Assembly (NCBI GenBank): GCA_020465985.1
Contig: JAANYP010007921.1
Span: 124,001 to 188,000 of the forward strand
Reading direction: 5' to 3'
Source of the DNA: Centrapalus pauciflorus
Taxonomy: Eukaryota; Streptophyta; Magnoliopsida; Asterales; Asteraceae
Length of the DNA stretch: 64,000 nucleotides
The position numbers were made by a program, and so were the translations under genes. Numbering within the stretch: position 1 is the first letter of the stretch; the number at the start of each line of letters is the position of its first letter. A model generated the notes under the pieces. That model did no database searches and was not told the origin of the DNA. It saw only the letters and a list, made by a program, of their open reading frames with translations. Shown piece after piece: positions 44,510 to 54,786 of the stretch.

Positions 44510-46789
44510 TGTAACATCCGACACTAAACCAGGTTAGCAACAATGACCTACTCTGTATTTAATAGCCAATTATAGCCTAATCAGTGGTCACTAGAAATTA
44601 ATCAAGTGATTAGCAAGGTTTATTAGAAAATTCAACTCAACTAGAATCAAATTCATCGGTGCGATGAATCGGGAAATCAATTAATCCGATCAATTTACGT
44701 TATGAAGGATTAATTCAACTAAGTACGTAATTAAATTATGATTAGTGATACTAATCAAACACTAATACAATTACTTAACATTAATTATTCAAGACTAAAA
44801 CAATTCATTAAAACAATGCATCCATAATTATTTATGAATTTACAAGAAAAGGGAAATACAAGAATACATTTCTAAATACATTTATACAAAAAAAAATATA
44901 AATACATTAGAGGGCTGGCTTTAGGCATGTGTGTTTTTAGAGTTTGACTTCTATTTTTTTAATATTACTTTAAACACAATCATTTTGTTTAAAAGTGCAC
45001 TTTACCTTTTCATTCAAGAGTTCTTCACACACATATCACAAATCTTTTCATTCAAGAGTTCTTCAAGAAATTCAAGTGTTCTTGGTGCATATCTTGCAAG
45101 GATTTCAACTTCTACTCAAAATCATATTCTAAATACTTCAAAGTAAGTAAATACTAACTTATTTCATCTTATATTTATGTTTATACAAGTCTTGCATAAT
45201 ATATATAATCACCAACAACAACAAGTTTCATAAAAACTCAAATGTATAAGTTTCTAGTTTTTATTTTTAAGTTGTTTTTTTATATGTGTTTATGAATATA
45301 TGAACACATCATAAAAATATTAATATCATGAAAACATGTGATGTATATGTGTTTTATAACTTTTATACAAGTAGTCTTTGAATAAACAACAAGAATCATA
45401 AGTTATTTCAAGTTTATAAACTGCGGATTTTCGGCAGAAAATTTATATCGACTTTGAAAAATCATAACTAACTCATAATTTAACGAAATAAGTTGATTCT
45501 TGTCTCAAAAGTTAGATCTATGTCTTAACTATAGATCTGGAAGTTTTCATAATTTATTTTGGAGTTTAAGACCTCCAGAAATTATTTGGGAAACCGAAAG
45601 TTTGACAGCTCAAAAATGGCAAACATAGGGTTTTTAACGAGCTTTTTAACCAACCTAAACATCTCGAAAAATGGCCGTTCTTGATTCTAAAAATCCTTTG
45701 TATATAGTAGTTTAATGTCCTAGAAAACCAAAGTCTAAAACATTTTGGAGCTTGGTCAAAAACAGCCTCAAAGTAGGCCGAAAAACCTCTAAAAAAAGCT
45801 GGAAAATTATATATATATAAACTTGACGTTTTAAGCGGGTTTTATTTATAAACTTGTAATGTTGGGTGATTTAAGACATAAAAATCTATAAATATATATA
45901 TTATCATATATTAGAGATATTAAGTCACTATTATCATTTAGGACTCGATTAATCTCGCTCGGTGCATCATCCATCCATTTACGCTAAAAAGCATTTTTCG
46001 CTCGTTTTTGTCATCACACGCTCGGTGATTCTCATAGCCCCAGTTTTCACAATGTTACGTTTTGGGGTTGAAATACATGCTTCATTTTCATATGGACACG
46101 AAAAACATCTTCATTTCTATATGTATTACACATGTGGTTACATCAGCCCTTATATCATGAACCGTTAATTGCATTTATTTGTAAGCGCAAATATATTGTG
46201 GATAGATCTATTGGGAGTCATGTCCCCCATTCGGGTTAGTTCGGGTCGGCTAACAGCGAGTGCATATATATTCAACACACGGTATTGCGTATGGGAATAC
46301 TGCACAACGCAAACTCATTTTAATTAAGCTTCGGTTGCATGATAGTTTATATGTAATACATAACATGGAATTTATGATTTTATAAATTCAAACTCTACTA
46401 TTGTTGTCCATACAAGTCAGATTTACGTGTAAACCTATGAGCTCACCAACAATTTTTTTTGACGTATTTTAGTGTGTATTTTCAGGAAATTAAGGCAAGT
46501 ATGCCTTCGGGCGTATTTTACTTTCAAGCTTCCGCATCCATGGAGTCGCATGCATGTTCAAAATTACCGGAGATTTAGCTGCATTATCTTGGATATTTTA
46601 ATTATGTAATTAAATCTCTGTATTTGTGCAAACTGCATTTCTCATATCAGACTATGTAAAACATTGCTGTATTTTAAAGTTTTAACGATGTATTTTAAAA
46701 AAAGTCCATATAGTGGTCGTTCGTTATGATTATGGTTATGCTTCCGCGACGTTGCGCTTCGTTGCCAACCGGGGTAACGGGGTCTGACA
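44510..46789 (+). repeat. 5' LTR of element D (2280 bp), promoter region deleted
   Basis: TGTAACATCC to GGGTCTGACA. Compared with the 3' LTR it lacks about 110 bp (52859-52970 there) holding the TCTATAAATAGAG TATA box; a short copy of the downstream CATTCAAGAGTTCTTC fills the gap at 45011-45026. The rest is AT-rich without genes. Confidence 0.9.
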
Positions 46790-46791
46790 GA

Positions 46792-46805
46792 TTGGAATCT
46801 GAGCC
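46792..46805 (+). promoter_or_regulatory. Primer binding site of element D (degenerate tRNA-Met)
   Basis: TTGGAATCTGAGCC, two changes from TTGGTATCAGAGCC, beginning two bases after the LTR. Confidence 0.7.
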
Positions 46806-46927
46806 ATAATTATAGTGAACTAGGTTGCATTAGTACCCTAGACTATGACTGCACTTAAGTTTTACTGATTTTAAAAATATTTTGTAACTAACTAAAAGAC
46901 TATGAATGGACCTTGATAGCAGAAAAC

Positions 46928-47701
46928 ATGTCAAACAACACCATCATCATCTTGTCCGATTCAGAGGATGAGTACACCCCCATGAGCCCCGAAGTCACTG
47001 AGGTTTTCACTGAAGGAGAATCGTCTGAAGAAGAAGACCCCTCCGAAGAACCAATGGAGGAGTCAGAAGAGGAACCTATGGAAGAAGATGACGATGGAGA
47101 GGATCCACCACCCCCAGTAGTCCCCGCCCGCACTCCATACCACCCGGCGGAGCCATCATTCAAGCCATACCGCCCTTACCCAAACGGACCAAAGATGTTG
47201 TATACACCCCGAAAAAGGGTAATCACACCGAGACGAGAGTCTATTCCCATCTCGACTCCCCAACCAAATCCCCCACCACAGCACCGACGGGTAGACGCCC
47301 GAAGATGGGGCTGGATGCCGGAAACTCTCCGTGAGTGGAGGCAAGAGGAAGGAATCCCTTCCCAGTTCGAGGTTGGAGGACCATCCTCCGCACCGATCCC
47401 ACCACTCACCCAGGAGACGGCTGACCAGACCGTACCCCTGCTAGTAGCAAGGTCTTACCGTCATGACCTCCAAATCCGGTTACTTAACCAGGATATTGGA
47501 GAATTGACTGCCCGTCTGGAGCGGGAGGAGATTTAGAACTCCAATTTATATAGGGTTAACCAGCATGCCCTCACCATCCAACATGATGGCCTGAATGAGC
47601 TTCGGCAGCAACTAGCCGAAAGCAAAGCTCGGATCAAGGAGTTGACTCAGCGCCTCAACGCGTTGGAAAAGGGAGAGACCCCTGATCACTCCCACACTTA
47701 G
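46928..47701 (+). pseudogene. Upstream ORF of gypsy element D (acidic, Pro-rich, coiled coil), one stop
   Basis: ATG at 46928 (MSNNTIIILSDSEDEY). The first ~65 residues are very acidic, then a P/R-rich basic middle (KRVITPRRESIP), a WMPETLREWRQ segment, and a coiled coil. TAG at 47534-47536 interrupts the coiled coil, which continues in frame (LNELRQQLAESKARIKELT) to TAG at 47699-47701. It is separate from gag, which starts 230 bp downstream. No enzymatic motif is visible. A gypsy ORF of this layout before gag is, to my recollection, common in Asteraceae chromoviruses; its role is unknown. Confidence 0.65.
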
Positions 47702-47929
47702 TACTCTTTATATATCTTGGTAGTGTTAGGAAAAATATTATGTAATAGTGTAGGACAAAAATTTTCGGGTAATAACCCGCCCATTGTAAGAAAGTTATGA
47801 ATGATTAATGAATATTGCAAGTTATTTATGAAATTGTGTTTGATGATTATAGTGTTGTGCCTTAAGAAAAATTTTAATCTTTAAGATTCAACTTCTTACA
47901 CTATGCTCTTTTCTTTAAACATTAAGATA

Positions 47930-48990
47930 ATGCTGCCAAGACGAGCCATGAACGCTGCAGAAATTGAAGAACTAGTCGCACAAAGAGTGGCTGCTGCTAT
48001 AGCCACTTATGAGACAAACCGGAACAGTTCTGCTAATGGAGAGGGTGGTGCTAGCCGCACCACGGGAGGAACTGAAACCCACCCAAAGGGTTGTGGAATT
48101 AAGGGGTTTTGAGTTGCAAGCCCCGATATTTCAATGGAACTGAAGGAGCCGTCGGATTAGTACGATGGTTCGAAAAGTTGGAGTCTGTCTTCCATGTTAG
48201 CGGATGCATTGAAGGAGACAAGGTGAAGTTCGCCACCCACACTCTGCAAGATAGTGCCTTGACATGGTGGAACTCGTATACCTAGTCTGTGGGAATTGAT
48301 GCAGCTTACCAACTCGCCTGGACCGAGTTAAAGCACATGATGACCGATGAGTATTGCCCAAGGAATGAACTACAGAAAGTGGAGTCAGAGTTTTGGAATC
48401 TGGCTATGAAGGGAACGGATGTAACTGGGTACACCAACCGATTCCACGAGCTAAGCATTTTGTGCCCTCAGATGGTGACCCCTGAATACAAGAAAATCGA
48501 GCGTTACATTTGGGGACTCGCTCCTCAAATTCAAGGCAATGTCACTGCCTCCAACCCAACCACCATTCAGGTTACCATCAGAATGGCTAACAACCTTATG
48601 GATCAGGTGTCCCGGAGAAACGAAGCCAAGGCCAGGGAAAACAAGAGGAAATGGGAGGACAAGTCCGGGAGGAATACGGGCTTGTAATCCAAGAAGCCCG
48701 AGACCATCAAGGCTTATGTAGCAGGAGTTGAGTCAAGGAAGGGCTACACAGGTACAAAGCCTTTCTGCACCTAATGCACCTTTCATCACAACAAGGGTCC
48801 CTGCACAACCCCTTGCGGAAAATGCAAACGTATTGGTCATGTGGCCAAGGACTGTAAATTTGGAACCCCGGGTATCAATGACGGCAATCAGAGAGGCTGC
48901 TATGAATGTGGAGCTGCCGGGCACTTTAGGAGTGAGTGCCCGAAGTTGAGGAATGGTGGAGGAGCTCAGCGGAGAGCTTTTGTGTTAGGA
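47930..48990 (+). pseudogene. gag of gypsy element D
   Basis: ATG at 47930 (MLPRRAMNAAEIEELVAQRV). A frameshift near 48105 and an in-frame TAG near 48284 interrupt the capsid domain (RYFNGTEGA, ALTWWNSYT, WTELKHMMTDEYCPRNE, TNRFHELSILCP). TAA at 48685-48687 and another stop near 48773 precede two zinc knuckles, CGKCKRIGHVAKDC (from about 48814) and CYECGAAGHFRSEC (48898-48939), which are both intact. Protease follows in the same frame. Confidence 0.88.
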
Positions 48991-51900
48991 GCAGGTGACG
49001 CTCGTCAGGATCCCTATATGGTATCAGGTACGTTTCTTTTAAATGACATTTACGCTTACGTAATCTTTGATACTGGGGCTGATAGGAGCTTTATATCTGA
49101 TAAGTTTAGTAAGAAATTGAATGCCACTCCTTTTCCCTTAGACAACTCTTATACTATAGAACTGGTTGACGGCAAAATAATAGAAGCAAGTAGTGTTATT
49201 AAGGAATGCACACTGAAGCTGGCAGATCATCCCTTTAAGATAGACTTGATGCCTATAGAACTCGGAAGTTTTGATGTAGTAATTGGTATGGATTGGTTGT
49301 CACACAATTAGACCGAGATTTTGTGTGGTAAGAAAGTGGTACGGATACCACTCCACAAGAAGAAGGTCTTAACAGTCCAAGGGGAAAGAAAGAACCATCA
49401 GCTGAATGTCATATCCGGCCTAAGAACATTAAAGTGCCTTAGGAAAGGTTGCCATGCAGTATTAGTACAGACTGCAGAAAAAGAGTCGGAGGAGAAACGA
49501 CTCGAGGATATTCCAGTGGTTTGTGACTATCCGAAGGTTTTCCCGGAAGATTTTCCTGGGCTTCCGCCAGTTAGGCAAGTGGAGTTTCAAACCGATTTGG
49601 TGCCGGGAGCTGCACCGGTCGCAAGAGCCCCATACAGACTCGCTCCATCTGAAATGCAAGAGCTATCCAATCAATTACAAGAGTTGATGGACAAAGGATT
49701 CATTCGACCAAGTTCCTCACCTTGGGGAGCTCCGGTCTTATTTGTGAAAAAGAAAGACGGATCCTTCAGAATGTGCATAGACTACCGAGAGCTAAATAAG
49801 TTAACGGTAAAGAACCGCTACCTCCTTCCCAGAATTGACGACCTGTTTGACCAACTACAGGGATCTAGCTTCTACTCTAAGATTGATCTGCGGTCCGGTT
49901 ATCATCAAGTAAAGGTTCGAGAAGAAGACATTCCCAAGACAGCATTCAGGACTCGTTATGGACATTACGAATTCCAAGTGATGCCATTCGGTTTGACCAA
50001 CGCACCAGCCATATTCATGGACCTCATGAATCAAGTATGTAAACCGTATCTGGACAAATTTGTAATAGTGTTCAAAGACGATATCCTCATCTATTCCAGA
50101 AATAAGGAGGAGCACGAACAACATCTCAAGCTGATCTTGGAATTGTTAGAGAAGGAACAGTTATATGCCAAATTTTCCAAATGTGAATTTTGGTTGCGAG
50201 AAGTTAAATTCCTCGGACATGTGATCAACAGCCAGGGAATCCAATTTGATCCATCAAAAATCGAGGCCATAAAGAAATGGGCAACTCCTAGAACTCCCAC
50301 GAAAATCCACCAATTTCTAGGACTTGCCGGTTATTATAGGCGATTTACTGAAAACTTCTCAAAGATAGCAGGTTCCCTAACAGACTTGACTCGGAGGGAT
50401 GTAAAATAAATCTGGGGGGAAGAGCAGGAAAAGGCGTTTCGGCAGTTAAAGCAAAGATTGTGTAGTGCACCAATTCTGTTCTTACCTGAAGGGACAGAAA
50501 ATTTTGTGGTCTTCTGTGATGGCTCACACAATGGATTAGGTTGTGTGCTCATGCAAAGGGATAAAGTCATTGCTTACGCATCACGGCAGCTCAAATCCAC
50601 GAGGTGAACTATACGACTCATGACTTGGAGCAGTGATGTTTGCTCTCAAAATATGGAGGCACTACCTGTACGGAATTAAGTGCACGGTGTTCACAGACCA
50701 TAAAAACCTTTAGAATATTCTGAATCAGAAAGAGTTAAATATGAGGCAACGTCTGCGAGATTCGTTATCATCCGGGGAAGGCGAATGTTGTAGCTGATGT
50801 CCTGAGCCGAAAGGAACGAGTTAAACCATTGAGAGTCCGAGCTTTGGTCATGACTATACAGTCAAACCTAAACTCTCAAGTCCGCGAGGCACAAGAAGAA
50901 GCAGTCAAGGAGGGTAATTTACTGGATGAAGCATTGAGAGGTATGGATAAGCAGTTTGAAATCGAGCCAGATGGATGTCGATACTTCATGGGCAGAATTT
51001 GGCTACCAAAATTCAGAGGAGTAAGGAAACTGGTCATGGATGAAGGGCATAAAACAAAATATGCTATTCATCCAGGGTCAGATAAGATGTACCACGACTT
51101 GAAGGGAATGTACTGGTGGCCAAACATGAAGGCTGACATTGCTACCTATGTCAGCAAGTGCTTAACATGTTTGAAGGTTAAGGCTGAGCACCAAAAACCA
51201 TCAGGATTGCTAGTTCAACCAGAAATACCCCAGTGGAAGTGGGAAAACATCACCATGGATTTCATCACCAAGTTGCCAAAGACTTCTGGAGGTTATGACA
51301 CCATTTGGGTAATTATGGATCGACTTACCAAAACAGCACACTTCCTGCCAATCAAGGAGACTGATAAGATGGATAAGCTAACACGAATCTATCTTAAAGA
51401 ATGCATCTCAAGGCATGGAGTTCCAGTATCAATTATATCAGACAGGGACAGCCGGTTCACATCAAGATTTTAAAAATCATTGCAAGAAGCACTGGGTACA
51501 CGTCTAGATATGAGCACAGCCTATCACCTCCAAACGGATGGTCAGAGTGAAAGGACGATTCACACTTTGGAAGACATGCTAAGGGCATGTGTTATCGACT
51601 TTGGCAAAAGTTGGGACAGGCACCTGCCATTAGTTGAGTTTTCCTATAACAACAGCTATCAGTCAAGTATTAAGACCGCCCCATTCGAGGCACTCTATGG
51701 GCAAAAGTGTCGATCACCACTTTGTTGGGCTAAAGTAGGAGATACTCAGATTACTGGACCCGAGATCATCCAGGAGACTACAGAAAAGATAGCCCAGATT
51801 CGTAACCGATTAAAGATCGCGCGGGATCGACAGAAATGTTATGCAGACGTTCGATGGAAGGATTTGGAATTTCAAGAGGGAGATCAAGTAATGTTGAAAG

Positions 51901-52115
51901 TCTCGCCTTGGAAAGGCGTAATCCGTTTTGGGAAACGAGGAAAACTCAATCCTCGTTATATCGGACCATTCAAGATCACCAAAAGAATTGGCCCGGTAGC
52001 TTACCGACTCGATCTGTCCCCGGAGCTTAGTAACGTTCATAATACCTTCCACGTGTCCAATCTTAAGAAGTGCCTAGCTTATGAAACACTTGTTATACCC
52101 ATGGACGAGTTAAGT
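48991..52115 (+). pseudogene. pol of gypsy element D (protease, RT, RNase H, integrase)
   Basis: Protease: FDTGADRSFIS (about 49068-49100) and MDWLSHN, then TAG at 49309-49311. RT: KKDGSFRMCIDYRELN, KIDLRSGYHQVKV, MPFGLTNAPAIFMDLMN, and a catalytic box FKDD at 50071-50082. TAA at 50407-50409. RNase H begins FVVFCDGSHNGLG (from about 50509); it is frameshifted near 50605 and has lost part before the PGKANVV-like stretch near 50780. Integrase: HPGS...CLTCLKVK zinc region, then catalytic D (MDFITKLP), D (SDRDSRFTS) and E (DGQSERTIHTLED), with TAA at 51471-51473 inside the core. The C-terminal part (KLNPRYIGPFKI, NVHNTFHVSNLKKCL) is intact to the TGA at 52116-52118. Confidence 0.92.
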
Positions 52116-52117
52116 TG

Positions 52118-52309
52118 AACTTCATTGAGCAACCTGTAGAAATAATGGACTGAGAAGTCAAGAAACTAAAGCACAGCCGGATACCGATAATAAAAGTCAG
52201 ATGGAACTCTAAGCGAGGTCCTGAGTTTAGGTGGGAACGCGAAGGTCAATTCCGAGAAAAATATCCTCAGCTGTTCTCAAATACTCAAGCAGTGGATAAC
52301 ACGAGCTAA
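52118..52309 (+). pseudogene. Chromodomain-like end of D integrase
   Basis: In a shifted frame after the integrase stop: FIEQPVEIMD, an in-frame TGA, then EVKKLKHSRIPIIKVRWNS, PEFRWEREGQFREKYPQLF and TAA at 52307-52309. The pattern VKVRW...W(E)RE is that of chromovirus chromodomains, which target integration to heterochromatin. It is broken by the frameshift and one stop. Confidence 0.8.
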
Positions 52310-52329
52310 TTTCGGGACGAAATTCCCTT

Positions 52330-52342
52330 AACAGTGGGAGAC
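52330..52342 (+). promoter_or_regulatory. Polypurine tract of element D
   Basis: AACAGTGGGAGAC directly before TGTAACATCC of the 3' LTR. Confidence 0.75.
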
Positions 52343-53375
52343 TGTAACATCCGACACTAAACCAGGTTAGCAACAATAGCCTAATCTTTATTTAATAGCC
52401 AATTATAGCCTAATCAGTGGTCATTAGAAATTCATCAAGTGATTAGCAAGGTTTATTAGAAAATTCAACTCAATTAGAATCAAATTCATCGGTGCGATGA
52501 ATCGGGAAATCAATTAATCCGATCAATTTACGTTATGAAGGATTAATTCAACTAAGTACGTAATTAAATTATGATTAGTGACACTAATCAAACACTAATA
52601 CAATTACTTAACATTAATTATGCAAGACTAAAACAATTCATTAAAACAATGCATCCATAAGTATTTATGAATTTACAAGAAAAGGGAAATACAAGAATAC
52701 CTTTCTAAATACATTTATACAAAAAAAAAATATAAATACATCATAAATACATTAGAGGGCCGGCTTTAAGCATGTGTGTTTTTAGAGTTTGACTTCTATT
52801 TTTTTAATATTACTTTAAACACAATCATTTTGTTTAAAAGTGCACTCTACCTTTTCATCCCATGCCTTTCATCATTTGAAAGACTAAAAATTTCTCTATA
52901 AATAGAGAGACATTTCATTCATTTTAAACACACCAAAAACCCTTCTTTTCTCTCTAAAAATCCAGCCATATACACACACATATCACAAATCTTTTCATTC
53001 AAGAGTTCTTCAAGAAATTCAAGTGTTCTTGGTGCATATCTTGCAAGGATTTCAACTTCTACTCAAAATCATATTCTAAATACTTCAAAGTAAGTAAATA
53101 CTAACTTATTTCATCTTATATTTATGTTTATACAAGTCTTGCATAATATATATAATCACCAACAACAACAAGTTTCATAAAAACTCAAATTTATAAGTTT
53201 CTAGTTTTTATTTTTAAGTTGTTTCTTTAAATGTGTTTATGAATATATGAACACATCATAAAAATGTTAATATCATGAAAACATGTGATATATATGTGTT
53301 TTATAACTTTTATACAAGTAGTCTTTGAATAAACAACAAGAATCATAAGTTATTTCAAGCTTATAAACTGCGGAT
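52343..53375 (+). repeat. 3' LTR of element D, truncated
   Basis: It matches the 5' LTR from TGTAACATCCGACAC to CTGCGGAT, then diverges abruptly at 53376. The last ~1,360 bp of the LTR are missing. This copy keeps the promoter region that the 5' LTR lost. Confidence 0.9.
52894..52907 (+). promoter_or_regulatory. TATA box in D 3' LTR
   Basis: CTCTATAAATAGAG, a strong plant TATA box, absent from the D 5' LTR and conserved in solo LTR E (58482-58489). Confidence 0.65.
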
Positions 53376-54775
53376 AACCCGAATTTCTTCGTTCAGTATT
53401 CGTATGTCACGTAACGCTCAATGTTTATCAGTATTTAATTGGACGAGAATGTCATAATTGTTCTTACGAATCTTTTGCAGATTCAGCGAGTTTGACAATC
53501 AGCTCAGACTTTGAAAAATGTTCAAACAACATTATGAATTGCAGAAAAATGAACTTCCAAGATCTTTTATGGAAAAATGAGTGAAATCTGATAAAACTTT
53601 GAAAACTATATCTGAAAATGATAACTTTTGACTTTTTGACTTTGAAATTTCAGCTTTTCTGCCGAAAAATGCCCGTAACTTTTTTCTGGAGTGGATTTGG
53701 GCCTCGAAAATTTACCGAACTTGTTTCGCCAGTTCTAGAAATCGTAGATCTCTGTTCAAGATTCGATTTGACGTATGGTAGGCCTTCTAACAATGTTCCA
53801 GTCAAAAGTTATTGGTCAATTTAAGCAGCTAGGTCAAACAGTCAATAGTATGATGAAACTCGAATGAATAAGGACGCAACTCGAATGATAAAGAATTAAA
53901 CTAGGATGGTTAAGTGTGAAACTCGATTGAAACACTATCAAACTCGATTGAAACACTATCAAACTCGATTGAATAAGAATGAAACTCGAATAAGCTTGAT
54001 GAAACTCAAATGATGAAGCTTGAAACTCGAATTAAAAAGAATGAAACTTGAACAAGTCTGTGTCAAACTCGATCAAGGAAGTATCAATCTCGAATGATAC
54101 TTGATAAAACTCAGTTGAAGCTTTGTAAAACTCGGGTAAAGATTAATAAAACTCGGTCAAAGCTTGATAAAATTCGATCCAATATTCATAAAACTCGGTC
54201 AAAGCTTCATAAAACTCGGTCAAAGCTATATAAAACTTGGTCAGAGCTTCATAAAACTCGGTCAAAGCTTCATAAAACTCGGTCAAAGCTATATAAAACA
54301 CGGTCAAAGCTTCATAAAACTCGAATAACACTAAGAATGCAATGTTGCCCGAGATTCAACCGTTTTTGACAGATTCAAGTCAAAATCCACAAAAGTTTTC
54401 AAAATTTTCACAAATTGATCTACAAATCACAACGAATGCTCGTTTTGATAGCAGAAACAACTTTTGTGAAGTCACTTTGGCCAATTACTGATTAAAAAAC
54501 TAAAATCAACCAAAAACCTCAAGAACACACACTTTTTCAAAAAATCTGAAAATTCTCAATTAAATTCTGTGTGTTTGGAATTAAAATTTGATACTTATAT
54601 CATTGAATTCGTCTTTACAATTCACACCTTCGATCCAAAAATCAGATCATTTCATCCACAAAATCAGAATCCTCAATAGATTTTTGGATTTTCAAAAAAA
54701 AAATGAATATAACAGTGTTCTTGGAGAAAAAAAAAAAACTATTTCAGATTCAAAATTCACTCAAATTCAGCCATA
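53376..54775. other. Foreign 1.4-kb segment between D and the rest of C
   Basis: It replaces the end of D's 3' LTR and the C-terminal part of C's gag. It contains a stretch of unknown origin (53376-53830), an array of AAACTCGAATGA-type words (53850-54120) that passes into 21-bp tandem units, and leader-like AT-rich sequence to 54775. No gene is credible. The word array resembles the reiterated words of the copia elements, so it may be a piece of another Sirevirus. Confidence 0.5.
54100..54325 (+). repeat. 21-bp tandem repeat array
   Basis: About ten units of AAAACTCGGTCAAAGCTTCAT and variants (alternating TTCAT and ATAT ends). Because the unit is 21 bp, a 7-residue periodic open frame exists across the array; it has no start context or homology that would make it a gene. 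Confidence 0.85.
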
Positions 54776-54786
54776 TTAGGTTTCAT

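Larger units (their letters stand above)
44510..53375 (+). mobile_element. Element D: Ty3/gypsy chromovirus (Tekay/Del type), 3' LTR truncated
   Basis: A 5' LTR (44510-46789), PBS, upstream ORF, gag, protease-RT-RNase H-integrase with a chromodomain-like end, PPT and a 3' LTR cut after 1,033 bp. The domain order RT-RNase H-integrase defines Ty3/gypsy; the C-terminal chromodomain-like stretch and the tRNA-Met-like PBS fit the Tekay/Del chromoviruses. It has several stops and frameshifts. Left target pentamer is GTAGA (44505-44509); the right one is lost. Confidence 0.93.

Noticed and set aside
54094..54369. 91-residue frame with a seven-residue repeat
   Set aside because: A consequence of a 21-bp tandem unit; the reverse strand is open for the same reason.
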